The translations under genes were made by a program, and so were the position numbers. Shown here one piece after another: positions 24,198 through 33,350 of a stretch of DNA of 64,000 bases. Position 1 is the stretch's first letter. Each line of letters opens with the position of its first letter. This stretch comes from Anaerolineales bacterium UBA2395 (GTDB lineage: Bacteria > Chloroflexota > Anaerolineae > Anaerolineales > Villigracilaceae), in the NCBI GenBank assembly GCA_002343775.1, contig DDSH01000006.1, positions 247,422 to 311,421 of the forward strand. The letters run 5' to 3'. Below the pieces are notes generated by a model. It was given only the letters and a program-made list of their open reading frames with translations. It was not told the origin of the DNA and searched no databases.

Positions 24198-25052
24198 TCA
24201 CATCCATCCAAATATCTTCCCCAACGCTTCACCCACCGCGTCGGGAAGTCCGTGGGCGATGCCAGGGGCGAGGAGCGAGCCCGTCTTTTCGCGCAGGATG
24301 CCGAAGAAGAGTCCGCCAAACGTGGTGAAGAGCGCCCAGCCCCACGAAAGGGAAGCGAGCCCAATGGTGGGATCGTAGGTGTTGAAAGCGTGGAAGAATC
24401 CGAACAATAGGGATGTAACGATGAGTCCCGCGCCGAATTGGATTCCAAACATCCGCATCGGACGCCCGAACACCTGATTCAGTCTCGATTGAACGTAGCC
24501 GCGGAAGACGAATTCTTCGCCGAAGCCTGAGAAGAATTGCCATACAACGGTTGACACTACGATCAACGTCAAGCGATTCATTGCCAGCCCGACAAGGATC
24601 GGGAAGAGAAGAATCAGGGTTGTAATGAGCAGGTTCTTCGTCCCGTTTTGAACCGTTTGTTGACGTGACAGGATCCAGAGCATGAGTACGATGGCAAAGA
24701 CATCCGCAATGGCAATGATCAATCCGCCCCTGAGGCTGGCGTACCCGATGCCGAGCATCAGCGTGGCAACCAGCGCGCCGACGGAAATTATTCGGACCAG
24801 GTATGCCTTGATGCCGACGTCAAGATTGGTCTGCCAGTCCACGAGAGAGACGCCGTAGTCCACCCACTTTCTGCGCGCCAGCCAGATGACCAGCGCGGGG
24901 ATGGCGATGAACAGGATTTCAGCAATGTAAGACCAGCCGAGGGTCTCCTGCTCCCACTGGACAATTCCTGTTGTGCGCAAACCAGCTCCAAGAAATCGCA
25001 AGATAACATATGCGAGAAGAATCTCGATGATGGCGAGTGATTTGGTTTTCAT
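24198..25052 (-). CDS. CPBP-family intramembrane peptidase
   Basis: The 284-residue protein carries SGFGEEFVFRGYVQSRL (motif 1), FGFFHAFN (motif 2) and GIAHGLPDAVG (motif 3), with around eight helices. It is co-directional with the next CPBP gene, separated by three bases. Complete motifs suggest an active enzyme. Confidence 0.87.
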   Translation of the reverse strand: MKTKSLAIIEILLAYVILRFLGAGLRTTGIVQWEQETLGWSYIAEILFIAIPALVIWLARRKWVDYGVSLVDWQTNLDVGIKAYLVRIISVGALVATLMLGIGYASLRGGLIIAIADVFAIVLMLWILSRQQTVQNGTKNLLITTLILLFPILVGLAMNRLTLIVVSTVVWQFFSGFGEEFVFRGYVQSRLNQVFGRPMRMFGIQFGAGLIVTSLLFGFFHAFNTYDPTIGLASLSWGWALFTTFGGLFFGILREKTGSLLAPGIAHGLPDAVGEALGKIFGWM

Positions 25053-25131
25053 TTTGCCTCAAGACACGAACAAAACCGCGTAGTTTGTGTTTATATTTGC
25101 CTTCCTTCAAGGATTTCAGTCCAACAACAAG

Positions 25132-26187
25132 TTATGGATAAGCCCTTTCACGGATGGCTTGGATCATGTCATAGATTGCCTTGACTACATCCCCCGGCGC
25201 ATCCAAATGGACCGAGTGACTGCTTTCTGAAACCACGTGGTGTTTGCCGCGTGATGATTGCCCAGCCAGTTCCAACTGCGATTGGATTTGCGAATCGGGT
25301 GCAGGGACATATTGTTCATTGAACGGCGTCGAGCCAGGCGTGCTGGTCAATCCTGCAGTTAGCACGATCAGGGGAAGATCGCCAAAAGGGTATTCATCCA
25401 CTAACAATTCGTTTGTCTGCTGAAAGGTCTGGGGCAATTGTTGCATCTCTGCAATGGCGGTGACATATTGATTCGAATCTAGCAGCAGATTTAAGTAGAC
25501 TTCCTGTAATTCAGCAGGTAGTTTGCGCGCGGTGGCAGGCATACTGTCTTCGCCGCCGAGCGGTCCGAGGATGCGCAACAGACCTGTGCTGGTCATCAGG
25601 TTCATCACTTGATAGAAGCCAATCGAAGATTGCATCTGCATCTCGAACTCGGGCGTGAGGAGCAACGGGTAGGCGGTATCCACCAATATCAAACCTGCAA
25701 CTTCATCAGGATACGTCGCTGCGAACACCCGCACATGGACTCCGCCCAGCGAGTGACCGACCAGCACATATGGATCCGCTTCGCCCGCGGCTTGAAGTAG
25801 ATCATGCAGTTCAGACACGACCTGCACCCCATCTCGTGGCTGCGGACCCGCTTCACTCCACCCGTAGCCTGATCGGTCATAAACGCAGACGCGCGTCGTC
25901 TGACTTAATTCCTCCTGAATGGGCATCCACTCGACGGAGAAACTCCCGTTTCCCGCGTCGATAACCACGGTGGGCGAGCCGCTTCCGATGCAGTGGATAT
26001 GCATCAAGTGACCCTTCACATCCACGAGTTTACCCGGCGCGGGGAATTGCTCACGCGTGCGAGCGAGGGCAATGCGTTGGTAGGTGTAACCTGCCGCAAG
26101 GAGCAGGATAAAGATGAGGATGATCCAAAGAAGAGCGTGGGCGAGTCGCAAGAGGCAGCCAGAACGATTGGGAGGTTGGGTATTCAT
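25132..26187 (-). CDS. Membrane-anchored alpha/beta hydrolase
   Basis: The 351-residue protein has an N-terminal membrane helix (WIILIFILLLAAGYTY, ~18-35). An alpha/beta-hydrolase domain follows with GSGSPTVVIDAGNG (oxyanion region), VCVYDRSGYGWSE, the nucleophile elbow LVGHSLGGVHV, an acid region near LILVDTAYP or later, and the His in SESSHSVHLD. It resembles secreted esterase-like hydrolases. It leads the run of CPBP genes (80-bp gap). Substrate unknown. Confidence 0.82.
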   Translation of the reverse strand: MNTQPPNRSGCLLRLAHALLWIILIFILLLAAGYTYQRIALARTREQFPAPGKLVDVKGHLMHIHCIGSGSPTVVIDAGNGSFSVEWMPIQEELSQTTRVCVYDRSGYGWSEAGPQPRDGVQVVSELHDLLQAAGEADPYVLVGHSLGGVHVRVFAATYPDEVAGLILVDTAYPLLLTPEFEMQMQSSIGFYQVMNLMTSTGLLRILGPLGGEDSMPATARKLPAELQEVYLNLLLDSNQYVTAIAEMQQLPQTFQQTNELLVDEYPFGDLPLIVLTAGLTSTPGSTPFNEQYVPAPDSQIQSQLELAGQSSRGKHHVVSESSHSVHLDAPGDVVKAIYDMIQAIRERAYP

Positions 26188-26251
26188 TTTGTAAATTCCT
26201 ATGTACTATCTTTCTTCGGCTTAATTTGATCCACTGAAATGAGCGTGACGC

Positions 26252-26521
26252 TCAAATCGCGGATTTTGGCAAGCACGCCATGAAGCGATGCGGGTTGTTA
26301 TTCGCCAAATCCAGCGAAAGCCAGGCAATTGGAATTTTGTGCTCGGAATATACGTTCCATTCCCCCATCAAGGTAGTTTTACCTGCACCTGCCGGTGCGG
26401 AGATTAATGTTAACGGATTTTGCAGTCCTTTTTCGAGAATCTGAACCAGTCGCGGGCGTACTACCAAATCGGAGCGAGCCCGTGGAAAATGCAGTTTGGC
26501 GGCGAGCAGGGAGGTGGACAT
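26252..26521 (-). pseudogene. N-terminal fragment of a MalT/LuxR-type large ATP-dependent regulator
   Basis: The ~90-residue frame begins MSTSLLAAKLHFPRARSDLV and includes the Walker A APAGAGKTTLMGEW, then AWLSLDLANNNPHRF. This is the N-terminus of MalT-like STAND regulators (normally ~850-900 residues). It ends after ~90 residues, with no remainder nearby, so it is a truncated remnant. Confidence 0.75.
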
Positions 26522-26880
26522 GAAATTCACCTGCGTATTTATCATACATGGTAGGGAAACCGCTTAGATAGTGTCTTTTGTCATCTACCAAATTGGTGTG
26601 TTTATAAAAGCCATACCGAAAAAATAAATCCTATATATCACTTTGGTTGGATTGGCGACTATGATCTGTTTCGATGCCGATTTCACCGATATGGCGCGCC
26701 ATCATGGGAATCAAGGTGCACAAGTATCTCCTAAGATGACTTCCTGTATTCTGTTTATGAATTCGAAGCTTTATTGCTTGATTGGCTCATCTTGGTTGAA
26801 TTACATCCGTCCCCAAAATTAAGAGACTTGTTAGTACAACTTGCCATTGCTGGATGCTAGAATGATGCATTAGGAAGACC
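26522..26880. other. 359-bp stretch without a supported gene
   Basis: Only short frames are seen, without ribosome-binding sites. It holds the upstream region of the PAS kinase at its right end. No copy of the palindromic promoter cassette is present. Confidence 0.4.
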
Positions 26881-28830
26881 GTGAAAAATCAACTATTCCC
26901 CGAAATAAACGAATCCGAAGCCCGCTTCTGGGCGGCGTTCGATAGTTCTGCCATCGGCATGGGGTTACTCTCGCTGGATGGAAAGATCCTGCAGGTGAAC
27001 GATGCGGTCGTCAAAATGTCCGGCTTCAGCCGCGATGAATTGATCGGGCGCTTCGATAACCAGAATGTCTTGCCGGAAGACCAGACCTTGGGTATGGACA
27101 TGTTCCAGGAATTAATTGATGGCAAGCGCGATTGGTTCCAGGTGGAAAAACGCTACCTACGCAAGAACGGAGACGTATTCTGGACGCGCCTGACCCTTTC
27201 GGTGGTACGAGGCGAAGCTGGGCAACCCCTTTATCTCGTCGGCTTGATCGATGATATTGATGAAGATAAAAAATCCCAGCAAGCCTTGCAGGAATCCGAG
27301 GCGCGCTTCCGCGCCATGTTCGATAACGCTGTGGTGGGCATTACGCTGATCGCGCCCGACCGGCGGGTGCTGGCGATCAACCCGGCGGTTGTGAAGATGT
27401 CTGGGTATACAGAAGCCGAGTTGCTCGCCATGACCGGGCAGGACATCACCCATCCCGACGACATGTCCATAGGGAGTTTGGAATTTACCGAAGTACTGGC
27501 GGGGCGGCGCAACTCTTTTACGATTGAAAAACGCTATATCCACAAGGACGGCGTCATTTATTGGGCGCGGCTCAGTATTTCTGCGGTACGTGATGCGGAT
27601 GGCAAACTACTTTATCTCGTTGCGATTACAGAAGATATTGACCAGCAAAAACGCACCCTGGAAGACCTGCGCGAATCAGAAGCACGTTTCCGTGCCATGT
27701 TTGAACATTCTGCCATTGGCATCGGAATTATGGGGCTCGACCGCAAAGTGACTGCAATGAACCCCGCCATTTGCAAGATGTTCGGTTATGAGGCGCACGA
27801 ACTGCTTGGGCGGACGCCGGTATTTGTCACGCATCCCGATGATTTTCAAGAGTCCACCCGGCAATATCAGGACATCCTCAACGACACTACCGATCACTTC
27901 ACAGCAGAGCGACGCTACCTGCGCAAGAATGGCGAATCCTTTTGGGCTCAGGTTTCCATGAGTCTGGTGCGGCATGCTGACGGCTCACCCAACTATTTGA
28001 TCGGTTTGATGGTGGATATCGATGCGCAGAAAAAAGCGCAAGACCGCCTTGCCGAACAGGAAGCTGACTACTTGCGCAACCTGCAAAAACGGGTGGCAGA
28101 ACGCACCCGCGAATTGGAAGAAGCCAACCGTCAACTGCAACTGGAGATCGAACAACGCAAACGCATCGAACGGGAACTCGCGCAAAAAGCCGCCGAAGAA
28201 GCCGTGACTGCCGACCGCACCCGCCTCGCCCGTGACCTGCACGATGCGGTTACTCAAACCCTTTTCTCTGCCAGCCTGACGGCGGAAGTCTTGCCTGAAC
28301 TGTGGGAAATGGATGCAGAGGAAGCGAAGAAATCCACCGAAGAATTACGTCAACTCACCCGCGGCGCACTAGCGGAAATGCGCACGCTTCTACTTGAACT
28401 CCGCCCTGCCACATTGACCCAAACTCGCCTGAAGGATCTAATCAGGCAATTGTGCGAAGCCTTCATCGGGCGTTCGCGCCTGCCCATTGAGTTGCATATT
28501 GAAGGCGATTACGAACTTCCGCCCGAAGTACAGGTCGCTTTTTATCGCATTGCGCAGGAGAGCCTGAATAACGTATTCAAATATGCGCGTGCTGCGCGGG
28601 TGGATGTAAATCTTTTCATTTCACCATCCTCCGTGCATTTCGAAACCTGTGATAACGGCATAGGTTTTGACATGTCTGCCAGCAAGCCGACGAGTTTAGG
28701 CATGCGCATTATGCGGGAACGGGCGGAAGCCATCGGCGCAGACTTTCATATCTCAAGTACATTAGGTTCAGGAACCTGTGTTGAAGTGACGTGGAATCAA
28801 GACCCGAACCTCAAATTGAGAGTATTGTAG
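26881..28830 (+). CDS. Soluble triple-PAS sensor histidine kinase, HisKA_3 type
   Basis: The 649-residue protein starts at a GTG. Three PAS/PAC units (~12-130, 140-260, 268-385) each contain the repeating pattern ...FDSSAIGMGLLSLDGK..., RYLRKNGDVFW and YLVGLIDDIDE. A coiled linker (~390-445) precedes the phospho-acceptor RTRLARDLHDAVTQTLFS and a HATPase domain (ETCDNGIGFDM, GMRIMRERAEAIGA). No membrane segment is seen, so it senses a cytosolic cue. It forms a pair with the regulator 14 bp downstream and is the best candidate controller of the palindromic promoters nearby. Confidence 0.92.
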   Translation: MKNQLFPEINESEARFWAAFDSSAIGMGLLSLDGKILQVNDAVVKMSGFSRDELIGRFDNQNVLPEDQTLGMDMFQELIDGKRDWFQVEKRYLRKNGDVFWTRLTLSVVRGEAGQPLYLVGLIDDIDEDKKSQQALQESEARFRAMFDNAVVGITLIAPDRRVLAINPAVVKMSGYTEAELLAMTGQDITHPDDMSIGSLEFTEVLAGRRNSFTIEKRYIHKDGVIYWARLSISAVRDADGKLLYLVAITEDIDQQKRTLEDLRESEARFRAMFEHSAIGIGIMGLDRKVTAMNPAICKMFGYEAHELLGRTPVFVTHPDDFQESTRQYQDILNDTTDHFTAERRYLRKNGESFWAQVSMSLVRHADGSPNYLIGLMVDIDAQKKAQDRLAEQEADYLRNLQKRVAERTRELEEANRQLQLEIEQRKRIERELAQKAAEEAVTADRTRLARDLHDAVTQTLFSASLTAEVLPELWEMDAEEAKKSTEELRQLTRGALAEMRTLLLELRPATLTQTRLKDLIRQLCEAFIGRSRLPIELHIEGDYELPPEVQVAFYRIAQESLNNVFKYARAARVDVNLFISPSSVHFETCDNGIGFDMSASKPTSLGMRIMRERAEAIGADFHISSTLGSGTCVEVTWNQDPNLKLRVL

Positions 28831-28844
28831 GAAGAGGAATCTCC

Positions 28845-29471
28845 ATGACCATCAAAGTTCTGCTCGTAGACGATCATGCCGTGGTGAGGAGCGGCTTATC
28901 CAAATTCCTCATGGTCAACAAAGATCTGAAACTCGTTGGCGAAGCCTCCGACGGCGCTGAAGCCGTGCAAATGACATCGCTCCACAAACCGGATGTTGTG
29001 CTCATGGACTTGATAATGCCCGGCATGGACGGCATCACCGCCACGCGCGAGATTCACGGCAAGTACCCAAAGGTCAAGGTCATAGCGCTCACCAGTTTTG
29101 CAGAGCAGAACATGGTGCAGGGAGCATTACAGGCAGGCGCCATCGGCTATTTGCAAAAGAATGTCACTGCCAAAGAATTGGGGCTTGCCATTCGCTCTGC
29201 CTGCGAAGGCAAAATGACCCTCTCACCTGAAGCCACGCAAGTGCTGGCAAATTCCGTTGCCCAGCCGCAGATCCCCGGCGAGCAGCTCACCGAACGCGAG
29301 CGTGATGTGCTTAAATGCATGGTGGATGGACTCAATAATAACGAGATCGCGAAAGCATTGGTCGTCAGCCTCGGCACGGTCAAATTCCATGTCTCAAACA
29401 TCTTCCAAAAACTCGGCGTGGACAGCCGCGTCGAAGCTGTCAAACTGGCGATCGAACAAAGGTTGGTGTAA
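28845..29471 (+). CDS. LuxR/NarL-type response regulator paired with the PAS kinase
   Basis: The start is ATG 28845, behind GAAGAGGAAT. The 208-residue protein has LLVDDHAVVRSGL, VLMDLIMPGMDG (phospho-Asp), LTSFAEQ and YLQKNV. Its LuxR domain contains LTERERDVLKCMVDGLNNNE and TVKFHVSNIFQKLGV. Such regulators dimerise on palindromic DNA, and five palindromes of one consensus lie in the next 16 kb. Direct control is an inference. Confidence 0.92.
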   Translation: MTIKVLLVDDHAVVRSGLSKFLMVNKDLKLVGEASDGAEAVQMTSLHKPDVVLMDLIMPGMDGITATREIHGKYPKVKVIALTSFAEQNMVQGALQAGAIGYLQKNVTAKELGLAIRSACEGKMTLSPEATQVLANSVAQPQIPGEQLTERERDVLKCMVDGLNNNEIAKALVVSLGTVKFHVSNIFQKLGVDSRVEAVKLAIEQRLV

Positions 29472-29496
29472 CAGCCTCCGGGTCGAATGAAGCGCC

Positions 29497-29512
29497 CTAT
29501 CCACATGGCTAG
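29497..29512 (+). promoter_or_regulatory. Palindrome P1, copy a (CTATCCACATGGCTAG)
   Basis: This 16-bp imperfect palindrome matches the P1 consensus CTRTCCANNTGGNCAG found at four promoters further on. It lies between the regulator gene and the stand-alone receiver gene. The second palindrome P2 is not found at the usual distance, so this copy may be a different kind of site. Confidence 0.5.
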
Positions 29513-29543
29513 GTAAAGACCTTACCATAGTCTGATACCACCG

Positions 29544-29578
29544 AACCTCGCTTGTCATACACTACAAGCGAGGTTTTT
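29544..29578 (+). terminator. Hairpin with T-run immediately before the receiver gene
   Basis: AACCTCGCTTGT pairs with ACAAGCGAGGTT, followed by TTT up to the ATG at 29579. It can terminate the regulator transcript. The only Shine-Dalgarno-like GAGG for the next gene lies inside the 3' arm, so the hairpin could also gate translation of 29579. Confidence 0.7.
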
Positions 29579-29941
29579 ATGTTCCGAATCATTATTGCAG
29601 ATCCAGATCCTGCCGCGCGCAAAGCTCTGATCCTTTTGCTCCGACGTAAATTAAAAATAAACAACATGGTGGAAGCCGGGGACGTGGAGGCATTGATCCG
29701 CCAACTTGCAGATCAATCTCCCGACCTGCTTTTAATGGATTGGAGACTCTACGGCTCTCCCGCGCCCGAAACCTGCCGCCTGCTTCGGAAAGCGTATCCA
29801 TGCCTGAAGATTGTCCTGCTAAGCGTGGACGAGCGTGATGAAGGCGAGGCGCGCGAGGCGGGGGCGGAATTTATCCATAAAGGCATGCCGCCGGATGAAT
29901 TGATTGCAACGTTGACGCCCTTACTTCGTAAGGATTCATAA
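29579..29941 (+). CDS. Stand-alone receiver-domain protein
   Basis: The 120-residue protein is a single CheY-like receiver: FRIIIADPDPAARKAL (acidic pair as D-P-D), LLLMDWRLYGSP (phospho-Asp), VLLSVDERDEGE and FIHKGMPPDEL (switch Lys). There is no output domain, so it may act as a phosphate sink or a protein-interaction switch. It is followed by membrane and GIN-domain genes. A broken paralogue lies at 21252-21483. Confidence 0.85.
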   Translation: MFRIIIADPDPAARKALILLLRRKLKINNMVEAGDVEALIRQLADQSPDLLLMDWRLYGSPAPETCRLLRKAYPCLKIVLLSVDERDEGEAREAGAEFIHKGMPPDELIATLTPLLRKDS

Positions 29942-29981
29942 GTTGTCCAACTCGAAAGAGTTATTTGTAAAGGAGAATGAA

Positions 29982-30551
29982 ATGCAAACAAATCGTTCCA
30001 ATGCCGGGGCTCTGGTCGGAGGTACGCTCCTGATCATCTTCGGTCTTTTGTCACTGGCAAGCCAGTTCTTTCGCCATGTGGATTGGGGCTTTCTCTGGCC
30101 CTTCACTGTGATCGGATTTGGCGCGCTGTTCTTCGTGGCGATGTTCGCAGGCGGCAAACAATCCGCCGGATTCGCTATTCCCGGCAGCATCATCGGCGGC
30201 ATCGGTCTGGTCTTGTTGTTCCAGAACATCACCCATCGCTGGGAATCCATGTCCTACTTCTGGACGCTGATCATCATGTTCGTCGGCGTCGGTATTTACA
30301 TCATGGGCTGGTATGGTGAAGATGAGGACCAGAAGAAATCCGGATGGAATGTGATGAAGGTGGGGTTGATCCTGTTCATCATCTTCGGCGCGTTCTTCGA
30401 GATGATCTTTTCCTCGTTCAGCGGCATTCTCTTTCCCGTTCTGTTGATCGGCTTGGGCGCGTACTTGTTGCTCACCCGTTCCGGTCTGTTGGGCGGTAAG
30501 AAGAATGATACGCAGGATTCGGTCCCGCCTGCAAGCGGGGAGGAGGGGTAA
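29982..30551 (+). CDS. Multi-helix membrane protein (DUF5668/LiaF-like)
   Basis: ATG 29982 follows AAGGAG. The 189-residue protein has about six hydrophobic segments, including ALVGGTLLIIFGLLSLASQF, WGFLWPFTVIGFGALFFV and LFPVLLIGLGAYLLLTR, and a polar C-tail. The W-P-x-x-(V/I)-x-G-x-G pattern is that of LiaF-type membrane modules. It is one base from the GIN-domain gene and likely acts with it in envelope sensing. Confidence 0.72.
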   Translation: MQTNRSNAGALVGGTLLIIFGLLSLASQFFRHVDWGFLWPFTVIGFGALFFVAMFAGGKQSAGFAIPGSIIGGIGLVLLFQNITHRWESMSYFWTLIIMFVGVGIYIMGWYGEDEDQKKSGWNVMKVGLILFIIFGAFFEMIFSSFSGILFPVLLIGLGAYLLLTRSGLLGGKKNDTQDSVPPASGEEG

Positions 30552-30552
30552 C

Positions 30553-31518
30553 ATGTCTAAGCCTCGCTCCATTTTTGGTCCATTGTTCCTTATTGCGGCA
30601 GGCGTCGTGTGGATTCTTGTCAGTTCGAACACGATTCCCTCCTCCAACCTTTGGGCGTTGACCCGCATCTGGCCCTACCTGTTGATCGCAGCTGGTCTGG
30701 GTATGATCCTGCGTGCTTATTGGAAGTACGCCACCATTTTGCTCGACGTGCTTATCATCACCGGGGCGTTTCTGGCGGTATTCTTCGCCCCGCGCCTGGG
30801 GTGGGATTCACCCTCCATGATCTGGTTCGTTGGAGGCGATGACTTCTACCTCGGTCCGAGCGAGGCGGGGTCGGGGAATATCATCACGTCGACGCGCGAG
30901 GTCAGCGGGTTTGATGCAGTGGAAGTCGATTTTCCGGCGCAGGTCTTCATCTCACAGGGAGAATCCGAATCGGTCGAGATCGAGGCGGAGGATAATCTTC
31001 TGCCCGGCTTGAGGACGGAAGTCCGCAATGGCGAGCTCAGGATCTACTACAAACCCGAAGATGGCAAATACGTCAGTCCGCGCGAGATCGTCCGCGTAAC
31101 CATCGTCGTCAAAGAGTTGAAGGAAGTGGATTTCAACAGTGCCGGTGAACTCGTCGTTGAAGGTCTCGAAGCGGATGGGTTGAACGTTTCGATCAGCGGT
31201 GCAGGGAATCTGGAACTGAAGGACATCACAACGGATGAACTTTCCGTAAATTTGAGCGGCGCGGGCAGTATGACCGCCTCCGGCGTGACCGACAGCCTTG
31301 ATGTGGACATCAGCGGTTTCGGCGACTTCAAAGGCGGCGACCTGCACGGCAGGACTGTCAGGGTTCAGATCAGCGGCGCGGGAAGCGCAACCGTTTGGGT
31401 GGACGATTATCTGGATGCCGAAATCTCCGGCGCAGGTTCAGTTAATTACTATGGTGCCGCAAATGTGAACAAACACATCAACGGCATTGGAAACGTCAAT
31501 CACCTTGGGAGCAAGTAG
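30553..31518 (+). CDS. Membrane protein with C-terminal GIN domain (DUF2807)
   Basis: GGAGG precedes ATG 30553. The 321-residue protein has three N-terminal hydrophobic segments (ARS IFGPLFLIAAGVVW-type, IWPYLLIAAGLGMIL, LDVLIITGAFLAVFF). A GIN/head domain follows (~105-321): STREVSGFDAVEVDFPAQVF, ISQGESESVEIEAEDNLLP, then repeated SGAG turns (ISGAGNLEL, LSGAGSMTA, ISGAGSATV, ISGAGSVNYYG). The beta-helical repeats probably lie outside the membrane. Role unknown; genomic linkage here is with two-component genes. Confidence 0.85.
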   Translation: MSKPRSIFGPLFLIAAGVVWILVSSNTIPSSNLWALTRIWPYLLIAAGLGMILRAYWKYATILLDVLIITGAFLAVFFAPRLGWDSPSMIWFVGGDDFYLGPSEAGSGNIITSTREVSGFDAVEVDFPAQVFISQGESESVEIEAEDNLLPGLRTEVRNGELRIYYKPEDGKYVSPREIVRVTIVVKELKEVDFNSAGELVVEGLEADGLNVSISGAGNLELKDITTDELSVNLSGAGSMTASGVTDSLDVDISGFGDFKGGDLHGRTVRVQISGAGSATVWVDDYLDAEISGAGSVNYYGAANVNKHINGIGNVNHLGSK

Positions 31519-31525
31519 CAGTAAT

Positions 31526-31551
31526 GGATGGGCTCCCAGCTGGGCCCATCC
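31526..31551 (+). terminator. Hairpin after the GIN-domain gene
   Basis: GGATGGGC pairs perfectly with GCCCATCC around a 10-base loop, starting 8 bp after the stop codon. There is no T-run. The last base coincides with the first base of palindrome P1 copy b. Confidence 0.5.
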
Positions 31552-31617
31552 TAGCCGATTGACCAGTCTTAAACTCCCCTCATGGCAGGGGAGTTTTTCT
31601 TTTCCCTCATCTATGAT
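31551..31617 (+). promoter_or_regulatory. Dual-palindrome promoter cassette, copy b
   Basis: P1 is CTAGCCGATTGACCAG (centre 31558.5). P2 is AAACTCCCCT-N6-AGGGGAGTTT (centre 31583.5), followed by TT. The -10 candidate is TATGAT at 31612. Distances are P1-P2 25 bp and P2 to -10 28.5 bp. P2 with its T-run could also terminate upstream transcripts. It drives the 31640 gene and probably the genes to 33644. Confidence 0.65.
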
Positions 31618-31639
31618 GAACAGAAAAGGAGATTTCCTT

Positions 31640-31918
31640 ATGAATATGCTCATCAATTATTCTGCGTTTGGCATCCTGACTCTACTCTGGCTCGCGTTTG
31701 GAGCCGCATTGATCTTTAACCAACCTATCCTCGATGCGCTCTGGCAGTCTTTTCGCGGGATGCCGATCGCACTTCAAGTTATCGTCGGATTTCTTATCCT
31801 CCCCATCGTTCTGGGATTGTGGATCTGGGAATCGTCCCTGCCGCTCTGGCTGCGCCTCGTTCTCGTGCTCGGACTTGGCATTGCCACCATCTACACGTTC
31901 TTCCCGAAACAGGCTTGA
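31640..31918 (+). CDS. Small membrane protein, 92 aa
   Basis: ATG 31640 follows AAAGGAGAT. The protein has three hydrophobic segments (YSAFGILTLLWLAFGAALIF, ALQVIVGFLILPIVLGLWIW, WLRLVLVLGLGIATIYTFF) and a short tail FPKQA. No family is recognised. It is the first gene after promoter cassette b and lies 7 bp before a hydrolase gene. Confidence 0.7.
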   Translation: MNMLINYSAFGILTLLWLAFGAALIFNQPILDALWQSFRGMPIALQVIVGFLILPIVLGLWIWESSLPLWLRLVLVLGLGIATIYTFFPKQA

Positions 31919-31925
31919 GGTTCCC

Positions 31926-33197
31926 ATGCAAAACAAATCCAATCTCATTTTGAAAGGGCTGGGCACCATAGGGCGTATTCTAGTGATGATCCTTGCCCTG
32001 CTGCTTGCGCTTCCCATCGTTTTGCTCCCGATCTCCACGCCTGTTTCTGCATGGATATGGTTTCCGCTCGGCAGCTTGTATATTGCTCTGATCATTTTGT
32101 CCTTCCGCATTTCTCCTGCATGGAAGGGAATCTCGGCAGGGCTTGGCGGAATGCTGATTGTCTCCATTCTGGCAGTGATGATCTCACAAGCGCTTGCCTT
32201 TACGCCTCCGATCACCGACGCAAACGGGGATGTGATTCCCGGAAGCATTGCCACGCTCGAAAAAGTGGACTTGAACGGAAGCCAGCAATGGATTTCGATT
32301 CGCGGCAAAGATGTGAACAAGCCAGTATTGCTCTTCCTCGCAGGCGGACCGGGCGGGAGTCAACTTGTCACCGCACGGCGAGCGCTGGGGGGATTGGAAG
32401 ATTATTTCGTTGTCGTTAATTGGGAACAGCCCGGGGCGGGAAAATCTTTCGATGCAGTGGACAGGTCAACGTTAAGCCCCGAACGATACGTCACAGATGG
32501 GATTGCCTTGACCAACTATCTGCGCGAACGATTCAATGAAGAGAAGATTTACATCCTTGGCGAGTCGTGGGGGAGCGTGGTTGGTGTGTGGATGGTTCAA
32601 CATAATCCCGAATTGTTCCATGCCTTTATCGGTACGGGTCAAATGGTGGCGTTCCTCGAAACCGATTTGATGTGCTATGAATTCGTTTTGGAGTTGATGG
32701 AGGAGCGTGGGAATACAGCGAAGGTGGCGCAACTCAAGGAGCAGGGACCGCCGCCATATTATGGCAAAGGTGTGGCGATGAAGGAAGCCGCTTTCCTGAC
32801 GGAGACCTACGCCTATATGAACGCCGACCCGAACATCGCCGACGATGGCTTCAACACCTGGCAAGACCTTTCCGGTTCTGAGTACGGTTTATATGACAAA
32901 GTCAATTGGTTCCTTGGCGCGCTAGTAACGATGGATGCGGTCTATCCTCAACTCTGGGAAGTGGACTTCCGCGTGCAGGCGACACAGCTCGAAGTGCCTG
33001 TGTACTTTTTGCTCGGAAGGCATGACGTGAACGCGCCGCCTGTCCTGGCTGAAGAATATTTTGAACTGCTGGACGCGCCGCATAAGGAATTGATCTGGTT
33101 CGAGCGGTCGGGCCACAACCCGTGGGTGACTGAGTCGTCCGTTTTTGTGGATGTAGTAGTGGATACCGTTCTTGCAGACACGTATCCAGAGAAATAA
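31926..33197 (+). CDS. Membrane-anchored alpha/beta hydrolase, prolyl aminopeptidase-like
   Basis: ATG 31926 starts a 423-residue protein with three N-terminal hydrophobic helices (~15-90). The hydrolase domain has LLFLAGGPGGSQLVTA (oxyanion HGGPG-type), VVVNWEQPGAGKSFD, the nucleophile elbow ILGESWGSVVGVWM, FLLGRHDVNAPP (Asp) and FERSGHNPW (His). These fit the S33/proline iminopeptidase group. It is in the operon behind cassette b, followed by a 41-residue membrane peptide. Confidence 0.83.
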   Translation: MQNKSNLILKGLGTIGRILVMILALLLALPIVLLPISTPVSAWIWFPLGSLYIALIILSFRISPAWKGISAGLGGMLIVSILAVMISQALAFTPPITDANGDVIPGSIATLEKVDLNGSQQWISIRGKDVNKPVLLFLAGGPGGSQLVTARRALGGLEDYFVVVNWEQPGAGKSFDAVDRSTLSPERYVTDGIALTNYLRERFNEEKIYILGESWGSVVGVWMVQHNPELFHAFIGTGQMVAFLETDLMCYEFVLELMEERGNTAKVAQLKEQGPPPYYGKGVAMKEAAFLTETYAYMNADPNIADDGFNTWQDLSGSEYGLYDKVNWFLGALVTMDAVYPQLWEVDFRVQATQLEVPVYFLLGRHDVNAPPVLAEEYFELLDAPHKELIWFERSGHNPWVTESSVFVDVVVDTVLADTYPEK

Positions 33198-33212
33198 AAA
33201 GGAGAGATCAAA

Positions 33213-33338
33213 ATGAACGAGAACTTGAAAACCTTGCGCCCTGAGCAGGCTATCGCCTGCTTCTGGAATTACGTCAACATGATGGCGGTTTGCGGTGTGC
33301 TGGTATTGCTCCTTACCGCCCTTGCGAAAATCCAATAG
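33213..33338 (+). CDS. Single-helix membrane micropeptide, 41 aa
   Basis: AAAAGGAGAG precedes ATG 33213. The 41 residues include a polar N-terminus (MNENLKTLRPEQAIACFWNY) and one hydrophobic helix (MMAVCGVLVLLLTALA), ending KIQ. It lies 15 bp after the hydrolase gene and 12 bp before the next one, so it is clearly part of the operon. Family unknown. Confidence 0.6.
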   Translation: MNENLKTLRPEQAIACFWNYVNMMAVCGVLVLLLTALAKIQ

Positions 33339-33350
33339 GCAGGAGTGAAG

